64,000 nt of DNA, taken from the NCBI GenBank assembly GCA_050951095.1, contig JBMNIQ010000002.1:496001-560000 (forward strand), in the 5' to 3' direction. This document shows, piece after piece, positions 23,901 through 31,543 of this stretch. Made by a program: the position numbers and the translations under genes. This stretch comes from UMGS1519 sp050951095. GTDB lineage: Bacteria; Actinomycetota; Coriobacteriia; Coriobacteriales; Eggerthellaceae. How positions within the stretch are numbered: the first letter of the stretch is position 1; the number at the start of each line of letters is the position of its first letter. The notes beneath the pieces were generated by a model, which saw nothing but the letters and a program-made list of their open reading frames with translations, made no database searches and was not told the origin of the DNA.

Positions 23901-25934
23901 GGGGAACGTGAAATCGATGCTGCTATCGCCTGCAGCCCCATTGCTGCCGTTTGCGTTGACCAGCATGGTGCCGTCATCGCCCTTGACGGAATAGCTGCCG
24001 GTCAGCTTCAGGCCGTCGGGCAGGTTGTCGGTTACCTTCTGGCCAACGATGCTGCTGCCGTTCGGGTTGACGCGAATGTCCCAATGGATGGTGTTGCTAT
24101 CGCTGCTGTACCAGCCCGACTTCGTGACCGTGGTGCCCCATCCGAAGCTCTTCGTGTCCCACACACGATCTGTATGGTCAGTGCGGCCATCCGCGGTGTT
24201 CGAGACGTTCACGTTGCTGGCGGTCGCGTTCGCATTGATGTTCACGTTATACGTGATTTCATAGGACTCGCCTGCGGCAAGGGCCGGCAGCGTGGCATCG
24301 AGGCGATACTTGTTGCTCTCATTGCCCTGCTGATAGCTCTTGGTGAAGTCCGTCACGGCCGTCTTATTGCCGGAGGCATCGACTTTGTAAACGGTGACAG
24401 AGCCGTCGTTGAAGTCCGGGCTGGCATTCGTGCCGGTCATGGTGTCGGAGAAGTACACGCTCTCGCCGCCCGTGCCCTTCTCGGACGACAGCTTCACGGT
24501 ATAGGACGCCGTGGTCTTGTCGTCGCTGACGGTGGGCGCGGATTTCTCGATCTTGAGGTCGGTGGTTTCGGTGGTCGTCTTCTTCTTGATGGTAATGGTG
24601 GCCGAGTCGCCGCCGAAATCGTACGTTCCGTTATCGTCGCCCGAAAGCTTGGAAACCGTGCCTTCGAAGGACAACGTGCCCTCAATGGCTCCGGACGCCG
24701 ATTCCACTGCGCTTTGGTCGAAGACGATGGTGACCTTGCCGTCCGTTCCGACGGTGTAGGAGCCCACCTCCTTGCCGTTTGCATTCGTCACGCGTCCGGA
24801 AGACGCCTCATCGGGCGTGATGCCCGTAGGCAGCTGGTAATAGATGGTGCGGCCGGCTTCCGTTGTGCTGTCGATTGTGTTCGCGGGCAGCGTGTAGGCC
24901 AGATTCACGCGGACCGTGTCGCCCTCCGTGACCTCCGTTACATTCGTCCACTTGCCGTTGACGAACTTCTGAACACCCGTCTTCTTTGTCAGGTATTGCG
25001 TGAAGTCCGTGCCGGTCGAGGCGCTTGCGGACAGCGCCCGCTTTGCGGAGAACCTCTTCGCTTTCGATGCGGAAGTGCTTGCGGAATTGCTTGCCGTTGC
25101 GGAAGAGTCCTGCACGAAGTTCGCCGTTGCCGACGACTTCACGGTCTTCTTGCTGCTCTTGGCGCTGGCAGAGGAAGCGCTCGAAGCGGAGGAAGACGTT
25201 GTTGCGGCGCTCTTTGCGGATTTCGCGCTGGAGCTGTTGGAAGAGGCTGCGGTGCCCTCGTCGGCGGTAACGCTTGCAACCTTCAGCTTCACGGTGTCGT
25301 TCAGCTGGATGGTGGCTGCTCCGTTCTTGTCCAGCGACAGCTCGCTGAAGTCCAGGTTGATGTCCAGATAGCCGTCGACGGTCTTCTTGCCGGTGCTTTC
25401 GCTGTCGGAGCTGGAAGAGGAGCTGCTGCCTGAATCCATGGCAGAGTCGTTTACGCTATCGAACGAGGTGGTCAGCACGCCGTTCTCAACGGTGTACGTG
25501 CCGATCTTCTTCGCATCCGTGCTATCGGGGTCCGTCACGGTGTTGTTCGAGTAGATGGTGCCCTTCACGGTGCGGTCCGAGCTGAGCTTCACGGCGTTGG
25601 GAAGCCGGTACTGCAGCGTGCTGCCGTTGCTGGCGGCGCCGTTGCCGATGCTGAAGGCGATGCGCAGCTTCAAGCTGGCGTCGTTCGCCACGGGCTCGCT
25701 GTCCACGGCTTTCCAGTCCGAGCTGCCGGACGAGGTGTTCGCATACAGCTTCGAAGCGGACGTGATGGATGTCTCGAACGTGTTGCCGCCCGTCAAAGCC
25801 GCTGCGGGGTTGATCAGCATGGCACAGCAGATTGCGGCAATTGCCACGCCGACGACGATAGCCGCTTTGATCCAGACGCGGCGCGTCCGGTTCGTTGCGA
25901 GCATCGACTCGGCATTCATTGATAACAAGTTCAT
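20964..25934 (-). CDS. Giant LPXTG surface adhesin (putative pilus tip or shaft-associated protein)
   Basis: A 1656-residue sortase-anchored surface protein. A signal peptide with a hydrophobic helix (about 22-46) is followed by an Ser/Ala/Lys low-complexity stretch (about 230-310), then many repeated beta-sandwich domains, some ending in VTN/VSN motifs typical of isopeptide-bonded adhesins. A Cna-B-like domain lies near the C-terminus (LTVNKKW, then YTVKEEEISGY). It is split by an insertion of about 100 residues. The sorting signal is LPNTGG (about 1622), a hydrophobic helix and RRRR. It is the last gene of the pilus operon, 23 bases after the sortase-like gene. The ATG at 25934 has only a weak ribosome site (AGAGG). 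Ligand unknown. Confidence 0.9.
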   Translation of the reverse strand: MNLLSMNAESMLATNRTRRVWIKAAIVVGVAIAAICCAMLINPAAALTGGNTFETSITSASKLYANTSSGSSDWKAVDSEPVANDASLKLRIAFSIGNGAASNGSTLQYRLPNAVKLSSDRTVKGTIYSNNTVTDPDSTDAKKIGTYTVENGVLTTSFDSVNDSAMDSGSSSSSSSDSESTGKKTVDGYLDINLDFSELSLDKNGAATIQLNDTVKLKVASVTADEGTAASSNSSSAKSAKSAATTSSSASSASSASAKSSKKTVKSSATANFVQDSSATASNSASTSASKAKRFSAKRALSASASTGTDFTQYLTKKTGVQKFVNGKWTNVTEVTEGDTVRVNLAYTLPANTIDSTTEAGRTIYYQLPTGITPDEASSGRVTNANGKEVGSYTVGTDGKVTIVFDQSAVESASGAIEGTLSFEGTVSKLSGDDNGTYDFGGDSATITIKKKTTTETTDLKIEKSAPTVSDDKTTASYTVKLSSEKGTGGESVYFSDTMTGTNASPDFNDGSVTVYKVDASGNKTAVTDFTKSYQQGNESNKYRLDATLPALAAGESYEITYNVNINANATASNVNVSNTADGRTDHTDRVWDTKSFGWGTTVTKSGWYSSDSNTIHWDIRVNPNGSSIVGQKVTDNLPDGLKLTGSYSVKGDDGTMLVNANGSNGAAGDSSIDFTFPSTMDTGTALTDTQKQQAYTISFDTTAPAGNGTVTNSATGTDTSGKTSTDQTGVDVTHRTYDVSKSYNSDETSTYNGKDRRVKWTSTITLPDTNLVNFEYTDTIENATDGNGTDLGTDSHYALAGELENYLSKDQHLAINLSDGSQYVYRGYKASKDHVIKNGIESETDDVDIKVTYYDADGDEITPNDANHSKHIKSFKVSVTVANGVEVVAKNMQISGYQTYLSTSTGTGGDTWTAKNKGEINGKTSEATHAYPVPKTFDKSVRVKDGNAPDAFPSGSANITLDSLKNQLEYRLLLYTNASTGSTIQVTDTLPAGMEIVDGSVYARFYVNSYDEHTTNYVGTTFVDGANSTSGANPTYTATKNSDGTTTVVFTIGSYTYNSAYPQIALHYKTTVGNDGYWNNLSNLNKTYENTASWNGNTDSNKTTVTREIKNVEKSGEQLEDSSGNPENIMRYYVDINPAAKDLDSSSDVLTLTDTFSDVDKYSPELLMERVHLYAYDASAKNHKGDEIDPSRYTLVYDSSTATITAKIPDGLACVLQYDYRIDEATLSSSNTVTNSVKLNGTWSTSNSTQLKEIKSHASATHRSIKLYKVDADNYRTLLPDATFKLEKWDSSSKAWTTVNDSEETGSDGTLEWDLVGTASNPSEISVDTLYRLTETTAPDGYALDSTPHYFICRGDGVDNSSAWNQAGGSSATGAQSGTTVQQSETTFFNYSGGALYVPNKYTRLTVNKKWANTDGTSMDAPSGTSVKVQLYQSTQKADPDDTCAVTITYKGDESNQWYRPGGTITQNVKRGTSLKFTVSGWSIKYDVTINGTKTSYENSGVASRQISVPSSATQGSTLDIVVQETDSANAPGITLDEHTDPNTILTGETAYGDPVTLQNGAWSHSWDNLPTTDADGNQLRYTVKEEEISGYTVSYTNNDGVSTGNITVTNTKKKDEGYTLPNTGGPGMQWLLSLGTAVALAAATGLVIWRRRRA

Positions 25935-25957
25935 AATGGCCTCTGTCTTCCCTCTGT

Positions 25958-26548
25958 CTAGTCAAGCTGTGCGGATGCCTGCGAAGCGCTTCTGCAGCCC
26001 GCCCAATGCTTCGTTCCGAATTCGTCCTGGTAGTACACAAGCAAGTCGAAGTTGTCGTTGAACTCGCCTTGGAGTTCGCCGGTGTCCGCCACCTTGTAGC
26101 GCCTGACCGTGCCGTTCACCTGTGTGAATGTCAGATCATCGCCTTGCTTCAGCTGGCCGATAGCATCCATTGCGTCCTGGTAGGAGCTGCCTTGCACAAG
26201 AAGCTCGCCGTCGCGCCCGTCTACGAGCGCCGGGGTCAGGCGGACATCGCTGTCCTTTGCGGCCACGGGCACGTCGAGCGAGATGCTGGGTGCCTGCAGG
26301 CGTCCCACGACGTCCACGCCCTCCATGTTCAGGGCGGGCAAGTCCGTTGCGTCGGCCGATTCGCCGCTGTCATCGGGCACCGTTGCGTCCAGTTGCTCCC
26401 GCAGCGACGAGATCAGCTGGCTGCTACGTTCCTGCTGGGTGGCGGCGTCGGCTGCCGAATAGCCGACAGCGATGCACCCTGCGGCCAGAACCAATGCGCC
26501 GAGTACGATTAAGCGGCGGAACCGGGTATGTTCGCGGGAGGCCGTCAT
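25958..26548 (-). CDS. Sortase-like membrane protein lacking catalytic residues
   Basis: A 196-residue protein with an N-terminal membrane anchor (about 12-32). Its order of motifs parallels the sortase encoded upstream: VVGRLQAPSISLDVPV against MGYVEIPKINTRLAI, LLVQGSSYQDA against VISGHRGLPNA, QLKQGDDLTF against QLAEGDVFTL, and LLVYYQDEFG against TLVTCTPYG. At the expected catalytic positions His is Ser and Cys is Tyr, and no equivalent Arg is evident. It may be an accessory or regulatory pseudo-sortase. The ATG at 26548 has GGAGG six bases upstream and overlaps the previous stop (ATGA). Fold assignment is by eye, so moderate. Confidence 0.6.
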   Translation of the reverse strand: MTASREHTRFRRLIVLGALVLAAGCIAVGYSAADAATQQERSSQLISSLREQLDATVPDDSGESADATDLPALNMEGVDVVGRLQAPSISLDVPVAAKDSDVRLTPALVDGRDGELLVQGSSYQDAMDAIGQLKQGDDLTFTQVNGTVRRYKVADTGELQGEFNDNFDLLVYYQDEFGTKHWAGCRSASQASAQLD

Positions 26549-27558
26549 TCGTTGCCTCCATGCTTCTTCGCATGGCGGCACCGACCCAATGCCGCTACCA
26601 CGATGCCTGCGCCGATGGCGATTAGAATCAGACCCAGGATGGGCAGGTAGTCACCCGTTTTCGGCAGAAATCCGCCGGGCGTGCCGCCATGCGTGTTCGT
26701 ATCCTTCGCCTTGTTCGTAATCTGGAACGTGGTGGTTTGCATGCCGTCTTTCGTGCTGACGCTCGTCTTCGTGGAGGTCGTATAGCCGTCGGGCACGCTA
26801 TCTTCCTTCACCGTCCAGTTGCTCTTACCGCTCCAGCGGTACGTCCAGTTGTTCTGGGCGTCCAGCGTCACCTTGCGGTCAAGCGCGGTTCCGTTGTAAA
26901 GGCAGACGGTGATGGATGCGGGGCGCGTGCCGGTGGCAGAGGAGTCGTCCCAAAGCTTCTGCATCATGTACTTCTGCTCGTGCGTCTTCGTTTTGGTAGC
27001 GGACGTCTTCGCGGCGACCGTGACGTTGCTTATCAGGTTGCCGTTCTCGTCCGGGGAGGGTACGGGAATCAGCAGGGGCGACTGATCGTATTTCGTATTG
27101 CCTTTCGTGGCGGTCGTCTCCGGGATCACGTACATGCCGGGCTCCACGTTCTGGAATGCGGCAGTTCCGTTCGAGACGGTTGCCTGGTACGACTTCAGAT
27201 GCGAGGCCTGTTCCGCCACATAACCCGCATACGTGGTGGCGGCCTTCCTCAGCGTTGCCGCGTCCGTGTCCCGGTCGAACGTCGTCACGTCGATGCCAGT
27301 GTCTTCCTTCGCTTGCGCAAGCGATTCGTCCAGCACCAGGCCACCGTTCTCCCAGCTTGCAATGCGGTAGGCCGTAAGCGTTTGCACCGAGGTGTTGCAG
27401 CCGGTGACGGTGATGGAATAGCTTCCTGCATTTTGCGTGGCCGCCTGTGCTGCGGGCGGCGCGGCAAACAAGGTTGCTGCGCAAAGGAGCAATACGGCTG
27501 CAATCAGTACGCGTCCCCTGCGGAATGCCGATGCCGCTTGTCTGTCTATCGTTTTCAC
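26545..27558 (-). CDS. Minor pilin with LPKTG sorting signal
   Basis: A 337-residue secreted pilin subunit. The signal peptide ends near AQA-ATQ (about residue 40). The middle has SpaA/Cna-B-like parts (VEPGMYVIPE, NWTVKEDSVPDGY, FQITNK). The C-terminus is LPKTGD, a hydrophobic helix and a basic tail. The start is taken as the GTG at 27558, which overlaps the sortase stop (GTGA) and has AAGG six bases upstream; an in-frame ATG at 27582 lacks a ribosome site. It probably serves as the pilus base or anchor, joined by the neighbouring sortase. Confidence 0.85.
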   Translation of the reverse strand: MKTIDRQAASAFRRGRVLIAAVLLLCAATLFAAPPAAQAATQNAGSYSITVTGCNTSVQTLTAYRIASWENGGLVLDESLAQAKEDTGIDVTTFDRDTDAATLRKAATTYAGYVAEQASHLKSYQATVSNGTAAFQNVEPGMYVIPETTATKGNTKYDQSPLLIPVPSPDENGNLISNVTVAAKTSATKTKTHEQKYMMQKLWDDSSATGTRPASITVCLYNGTALDRKVTLDAQNNWTYRWSGKSNWTVKEDSVPDGYTTSTKTSVSTKDGMQTTTFQITNKAKDTNTHGGTPGGFLPKTGDYLPILGLILIAIGAGIVVAALGRCRHAKKHGGNE

Positions 27559-28442
27559 TTCCGACCTTCCCTTTCGGCCCATGCTTCTATTTCTTTATTC
27601 GATAGGCGGTTCCGAATTGCTCGGACCGCGCTGAGAATGGCAAACACTAGTGCGGTTACCACTGCTGCCGCTATCAGGGGGCTCACCTGCGCCACGTCGC
27701 CGTCCGTGGCCAGCAGCCCTTGGTTCGGGATGCGGTGCCCGCGGACAAGCAGGCGGTGCGAGTTCACGCCGTACGGCGTGCACGTAACCAATGTGCAGTA
27801 GTCCTTGTCATTCTCTATCGCAAGGTCATCCAGCTGATCGGGCAGGACGACCCGAATCTGATCAACCTGGTAGGTCAGCGTCTTGCCCAGTACGCTCAGG
27901 GTGAAGACGTCGCCTTCCGCCAGCTGATCCAAGTCGGTGAACAGTCGGGCGTTCGGCAGGCCGCGGTGCCCGGATATCACGCAGTGCGTGCCCTTGCCGC
28001 CCACGGGAAGCGACGACCCCGGGATGTGGCCGACGCCCACCTGCAGAACCTCGGTATCCGTGCCGTGGTAGATGGCAAGGCGCGTGTTGATCTTGGGAAT
28101 CTCCACGTAGCCCATGATTCCGGTTCCGGTTACGTCCAACAGGCCCTCGTACTCTTTGCGCTCGCTTTCGGTGAGCGTGAACCGCCCATTGTTATGGGGA
28201 AGGCTCTTGTTGTAGGCAACCGCTTGCTTCCACAGCTTCTTGTTCTGCTCCGCCGAGTTGTTGGCCACCGCCTGTTCGTAGGTGGCGATCGCCTGCGACT
28301 GGTGGAGGCTGTTCCACCAGTCGCTGACGGCGGGGTAGAGCATGATGCCGATGCCCGCGAGGAGGGCGCAGACCAGCAGGATCTCGGGGATATGCCCCCT
28401 GAGTCCCGACCGGGTACCCTGCGCCTCCTCGCTGTTCCTCAT
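27555..28442 (-). CDS. srtC: Class C (pilin-polymerising) sortase
   Basis: A 295-residue membrane transpeptidase that joins pilin subunits. It has an N-terminal helix (about 20-40), MGYVEIPKI, the catalytic His159 in SGHRG, Cys221 in TLVTCTPYG and Arg230 in SHRLLVRGHR, and a C-terminal membrane helix (about 253-275) typical of class C. A class C lid motif (DPF/DPW) is not obvious. It lies 28 bases after the major pilin and overlaps the minor pilin start by four bases. Confidence 0.95.
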   Translation of the reverse strand: MRNSEEAQGTRSGLRGHIPEILLVCALLAGIGIMLYPAVSDWWNSLHQSQAIATYEQAVANNSAEQNKKLWKQAVAYNKSLPHNNGRFTLTESERKEYEGLLDVTGTGIMGYVEIPKINTRLAIYHGTDTEVLQVGVGHIPGSSLPVGGKGTHCVISGHRGLPNARLFTDLDQLAEGDVFTLSVLGKTLTYQVDQIRVVLPDQLDDLAIENDKDYCTLVTCTPYGVNSHRLLVRGHRIPNQGLLATDGDVAQVSPLIAAAVVTALVFAILSAVRAIRNRLSNKEIEAWAEREGRK

Positions 28443-28470
28443 TGCTGCTCAAACGCCTTTCGTCTTGGGG

Positions 28471-30009
28471 TTAGGCGTTGTTCTTGCGCGAACGGCTGCG
28501 GCGATAGAGGCCGTAACCGGCAGCAGCGATGATGGCTGCACCCACGATGTACAGGATGGTGGTGCCCATGCCGCCCGTCGAAGGCAGCGTGGAACCGGAC
28601 TTGTTCACCACCGTGGTGGCCAGGGAGCCGTCATCCGTGTTGGCCGTGAACGTGGCCGTGCCGGACGTCACATCGCCGGACAGGGCGGTAAGCGCCTTGT
28701 TGGTGTTGTCGAGCGTGCTGGTGATGGAGAACTCGATGTCGTCCATCTTGTTGTAGCCTGCGGGCACCGTGGTCTCGACCAGCTTGTAGTCGCCGGCGTC
28801 CAGGCCCTTGAACGTGAACTGGTGACCCGTCTTCAGCTCGTTGCCGACGGCGGTGTAGTTGCCATCAGCGCCCTTCTTGTACAGGGTGAAGCCAGCGCCG
28901 TCCAGGCTCTGCTGCTGCTCGTTGACCTTGTTCACCACGGTCTGGTAGGTGAACACGATGACGGTGTCGTCGGGCGTCTTGCCCTTGTGGCCGGACTGGT
29001 TGGAGTCGTTCGAGAAGGTGATGTGGCTGGTGTTCTTGTTGCCGGTAGAGCCGATGTTGGCGGTGGTCAGCAGCTCGGCCGTGTACTCGGCCGTGATCTT
29101 GGAACCGGCCTTGACCTCGGTGATCTTCTTGAGGTCGGTGAAGCTGATGGTGAAGCCGTCATCGGTGGTGCTCAGCTTGTAGCCGGCAGCGGTCAGCTCG
29201 TCCTGGGAGACAGCGGTGCCGTCCACCTTGATGGTGACGTTCTGGGGGTCGCCGAACTGCGTCTTGTTGTAGGTATCGACGAAGGAGAACTCGTAGGTGG
29301 TGTAGTCACCGTAATCGTTGGCGATGGTGCCCACCAGTTCGAACGGAACCTGGTCGCCCATATCGTAGTCGGCAACCTTCTGCCAATCGGTCTCAGTGCC
29401 CGTGGAGTCGTTCTTCTCCTTCACGAACTTCTCAGACGTCGTGGTGGTGTCCTTGGCGGTGATGGTTTCATCGCCCACAACCTTCAGCATGTACTTAGAA
29501 TAAGTGTCGGAGCCGATGTTCGCTTCCTCCGTGACATCCTTCAGGAAGTAATAGCCGTCGCCGGTGACGGTGACCTTGTTGTCAGCCGAGGTGGCCTTGG
29601 TGGTGCCCAGGTGCTGGGCAACGATCTTGGCCATGGCCGCGGTCTGGCTGTCGGTCAGCTTGGCCATCGCGGCTGCTGCCGTGGGCGCATCCGTGGCGTC
29701 GGCGAACGCGGAGCCAAGGGTGCTGTCAGCCTTCAGGGCTGCGAGCAGGGCGTCTCCATCGACGCCGTTGCCCCAGGTGATGCTCTGCAGCTGCTTGCTG
29801 GTGCTGTCGTAGGTGCCGGAGAACACCTGGTATGCCTCATAGGTGTGCGTGGCCTTCTGGCCGGTGGGCTCGTTGATCGTGATCGTGTGCGACGTCGTGG
29901 TGTCGGCCAGTGCGGTCGACGACGTGGCGAAGGGGGCCAGGCCGATGACCAGGATAAGGGCCATGGCCAGCGCGAATACGCTCGCGAGCGACTTTCGTGC
30001 GGTACTCAT
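28471..30009 (-). CDS. Major pilin (SpaA/fimbrial isopeptide type)
   Basis: A 512-residue backbone pilin. The signal peptide (residues 1-36, ending ALA-DT) is followed by beta domains. An E-box (KLVETTVPAGYN, about 405-416), which supplies the Glu for an intramolecular isopeptide bond, is clear. The sorting signal LPSTGG (about 478), membrane helix and basic tail follow. The conserved pilin-motif lysine is not certain; FLKD or VNK segments are candidates. GAAAGGA precedes the ATG. It is encoded directly upstream of its sortase; the less extreme codon use suits high expression. Confidence 0.92.
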   Translation of the reverse strand: MSTARKSLASVFALAMALILVIGLAPFATSSTALADTTTSHTITINEPTGQKATHTYEAYQVFSGTYDSTSKQLQSITWGNGVDGDALLAALKADSTLGSAFADATDAPTAAAAMAKLTDSQTAAMAKIVAQHLGTTKATSADNKVTVTGDGYYFLKDVTEEANIGSDTYSKYMLKVVGDETITAKDTTTTSEKFVKEKNDSTGTETDWQKVADYDMGDQVPFELVGTIANDYGDYTTYEFSFVDTYNKTQFGDPQNVTIKVDGTAVSQDELTAAGYKLSTTDDGFTISFTDLKKITEVKAGSKITAEYTAELLTTANIGSTGNKNTSHITFSNDSNQSGHKGKTPDDTVIVFTYQTVVNKVNEQQQSLDGAGFTLYKKGADGNYTAVGNELKTGHQFTFKGLDAGDYKLVETTVPAGYNKMDDIEFSITSTLDNTNKALTALSGDVTSGTATFTANTDDGSLATTVVNKSGSTLPSTGGMGTTILYIVGAAIIAAAGYGLYRRSRSRKNNA

Positions 30010-30192
30010 GTTGTTTCCTTTCTCAATCGATTTGCTTTACAGCCTTGTATATGTAGGGGTTGTTTCCTGGCTTCACCTCCTGTGAACAGCTTTCGAAGGA
30101 TGGGGCTTGCGCCGAACCGCGATAGCTTTCAGCAGCATTGCGTCGAAGACCAAGTGGGCTTCTGCGAAACGGCTGCCGAACGCTATCACAGG

Positions 30193-30846
30193 TCAGCCGC
30201 CAAGCAATCCCATCCGGTTGATTGGCCAAATTCGAAATTGCAAACGACCGACAATCTGGCCGGTCGGGATGCACCCAACTTGGGATGAACGGGAGTCGAT
30301 AGAGACGCTGCGGGCGTCGCCCATGACGAAGTACTTGCCTTCGGGAACCTGGTACGGAAACACGATGTCGCAGGTCCCGCGACTTTTCGCATTGGCGGGC
30401 AGGTAGGGCTCTTCCAAGGTTTTCCCGTTGACCGAGACCGTTCCGTCTGTGGCGATGTCGATCCAATCGCCGGGGCAGCCGATGATGCGCTTGGTCAGGG
30501 TCTTGTTGTTGTATGAGAAGGCCACCAAGTCTCCTGCCTGGTAGCTGGCGGGCTTGTCCGCGATAATGATGTCGCCGTCGTCCAAGGTGGGCTGCATGGA
30601 GACGCCGTACACCTGGAAGATGGGGAACACGAAAAGGGAGAGCAGCACCGATGCGGCGAAGACCGCGGCAAGGGCGAAGGCTATGTTGCGGGCTGTATCA
30701 TGACGACGTCCCTGTTCACGGGTACGCCAGAGCTCAGCCTCTATTTCCTGATTGCTCGGGAGTTCAAGGGGGGGGGGTGTTAGATTCCTTGCTTCCGCCT
30801 CCGTCGAAGTCGACGGCGCGGGGGATGGGGCTGGCATTCGTTCCAT
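30193..30846 (-). CDS. lepB: Signal peptidase I (pilus-linked)
   Basis: Membrane serine protease that removes signal peptides. The 217-residue protein has a cytosolic Pro/Ser-rich N-terminus, one membrane helix (about 53-75), the Ser nucleophile in YGVSMQPTL, the general-base Lys in LTKRIIGCPGDWI, and GDARSVSIDSR in place of the usual GDNRxxSxDSR. It lies 22 bases after the coiled-coil gene and before the major pilin, so it is probably dedicated to the pilins. The coding region carries a C10 run at codons 24-26 (30768-30777); slippage there would abolish the protein. Confidence 0.93.
   Translation of the reverse strand: MERMPAPSPAPSTSTEAEARNLTPPPLELPSNQEIEAELWRTREQGRRHDTARNIAFALAAVFAASVLLSLFVFPIFQVYGVSMQPTLDDGDIIIADKPASYQAGDLVAFSYNNKTLTKRIIGCPGDWIDIATDGTVSVNGKTLEEPYLPANAKSRGTCDIVFPYQVPEGKYFVMGDARSVSIDSRSSQVGCIPTGQIVGRLQFRIWPINRMGLLGG
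30768..30777 (-). repeat. C10 homopolymer in the signal peptidase coding region
   Basis: Ten consecutive C on the minus strand encode Pro-Pro-Pro near the N-terminus. Gain or loss of a base shifts the frame before the membrane helix, and no in-frame Met is seen between the tract and the catalytic domain. This is the usual layout of a phase-variable gene. Confidence 0.7.
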
Positions 30847-30867
30847 TATCCATGCTCTCCTGCCATC

Positions 30868-31293
30868 CTATTCGGTGTCTTCCGTATCGGAATCCGCCGA
30901 GGCCGTAGATCCATTCGGGTTGGAATCGGTGACGGCTTGCGTTTCGCTCGCACTGTCGGTCGCGGGCTGCGCATCGGCAGCGCCGTTGGCGCTAGCGGCC
31001 ACGTTGGAGCGATAGATATCGATGGCGCGCTGCGCATCTTCGAAGATGCCGGACAAGCGCAGGGCCGCATCGGCAAGCGATTCGGAGTCGGCAAGCGCGA
31101 TGCGCCGGTCTTCAAGCTGCTTGTTCGCTTCGGCAAGCTCTTCTTTCAAGCGGGTATTTTCCCGTACCGCGGCATCAAGCAGCTGCAGCAGTTGCAAACG
31201 ATCGAGCTTGCTCAGATCGCGGGCGTTATCGGACGGAGAGGAGGAAGAGCGGAGCTCCTCCTTGGCAGTGTTGGCAGGCTTGTTCCGCCGCAT
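30868..31293 (-). CDS. Uncharacterised coiled-coil protein at the head of the pilus operon
   Basis: A 141-residue hydrophilic protein without signal peptide. Residues about 25-95 form a predicted coiled coil (LSKLDRLQLLQLLDAAVREN, then LKEELAEANKQL), followed by an acidic Ser/Thr/Ala tail ending DTEDTE. Function not recognised; it may act in the cytosol as an assembly or regulatory factor. The ATG at 31293 has GGGAGGCGG upstream. It is first in the operon with the signal peptidase 22 bases downstream. Confidence 0.75.
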   Translation of the reverse strand: MRRNKPANTAKEELRSSSSPSDNARDLSKLDRLQLLQLLDAAVRENTRLKEELAEANKQLEDRRIALADSESLADAALRLSGIFEDAQRAIDIYRSNVAASANGAADAQPATDSASETQAVTDSNPNGSTASADSDTEDTE

Positions 31294-31450
31294 GTCTCCG
31301 CCTCCCTAAAGCTTAGACTTTGCAAACCCCCTAAGCTTTACAAATCCCTTTACCCCTGTAAGGGATATCTAAATCATATCCATTAGGATATATCAACGCT
31401 CCGAATTGTTTTACACACATTCGATAACATTTGTATAAAGCGTTATCGCA
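31294..31450 (-). promoter_or_regulatory. Control region of the pilus operon
   Basis: An AT-rich stretch amid GC-rich DNA. Three GGATAT half-sites alternate in orientation at 31363-31368, 31376-31381 (as ATATCC) and 31386-31391. Further out lies an inverted repeat CGATAAC-N13-GTTATCG (31422-31448). Nearer the gene, AAGCTT occurs twice in CCTAAAGCTTAG-like blocks. A minus-strand promoter such as TTGATA-17-TTTAGA overlaps the GGATAT sites, so repression by a dimeric regulator is plausible. Confidence 0.45.
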
Positions 31451-31543
31451 CATGCTACATATTCGGGAAACTGTCAATATCTGGGGCGGGGGCGGAGACT
31501 GCCTGCGTGAAATGCCGTGCGGGGGACTATATAGGCTGCGGGT

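Noticed and set aside
20964..25934. Long plus-strand ORFs opposite the adhesin, for example a 900-codon frame at 22731-25433
   Set aside because: They are antisense shadows of a GC-rich, repetitive gene. They have no family-like motif, and the minus-strand reading gives a signal peptide, LPNTGG and operon context.
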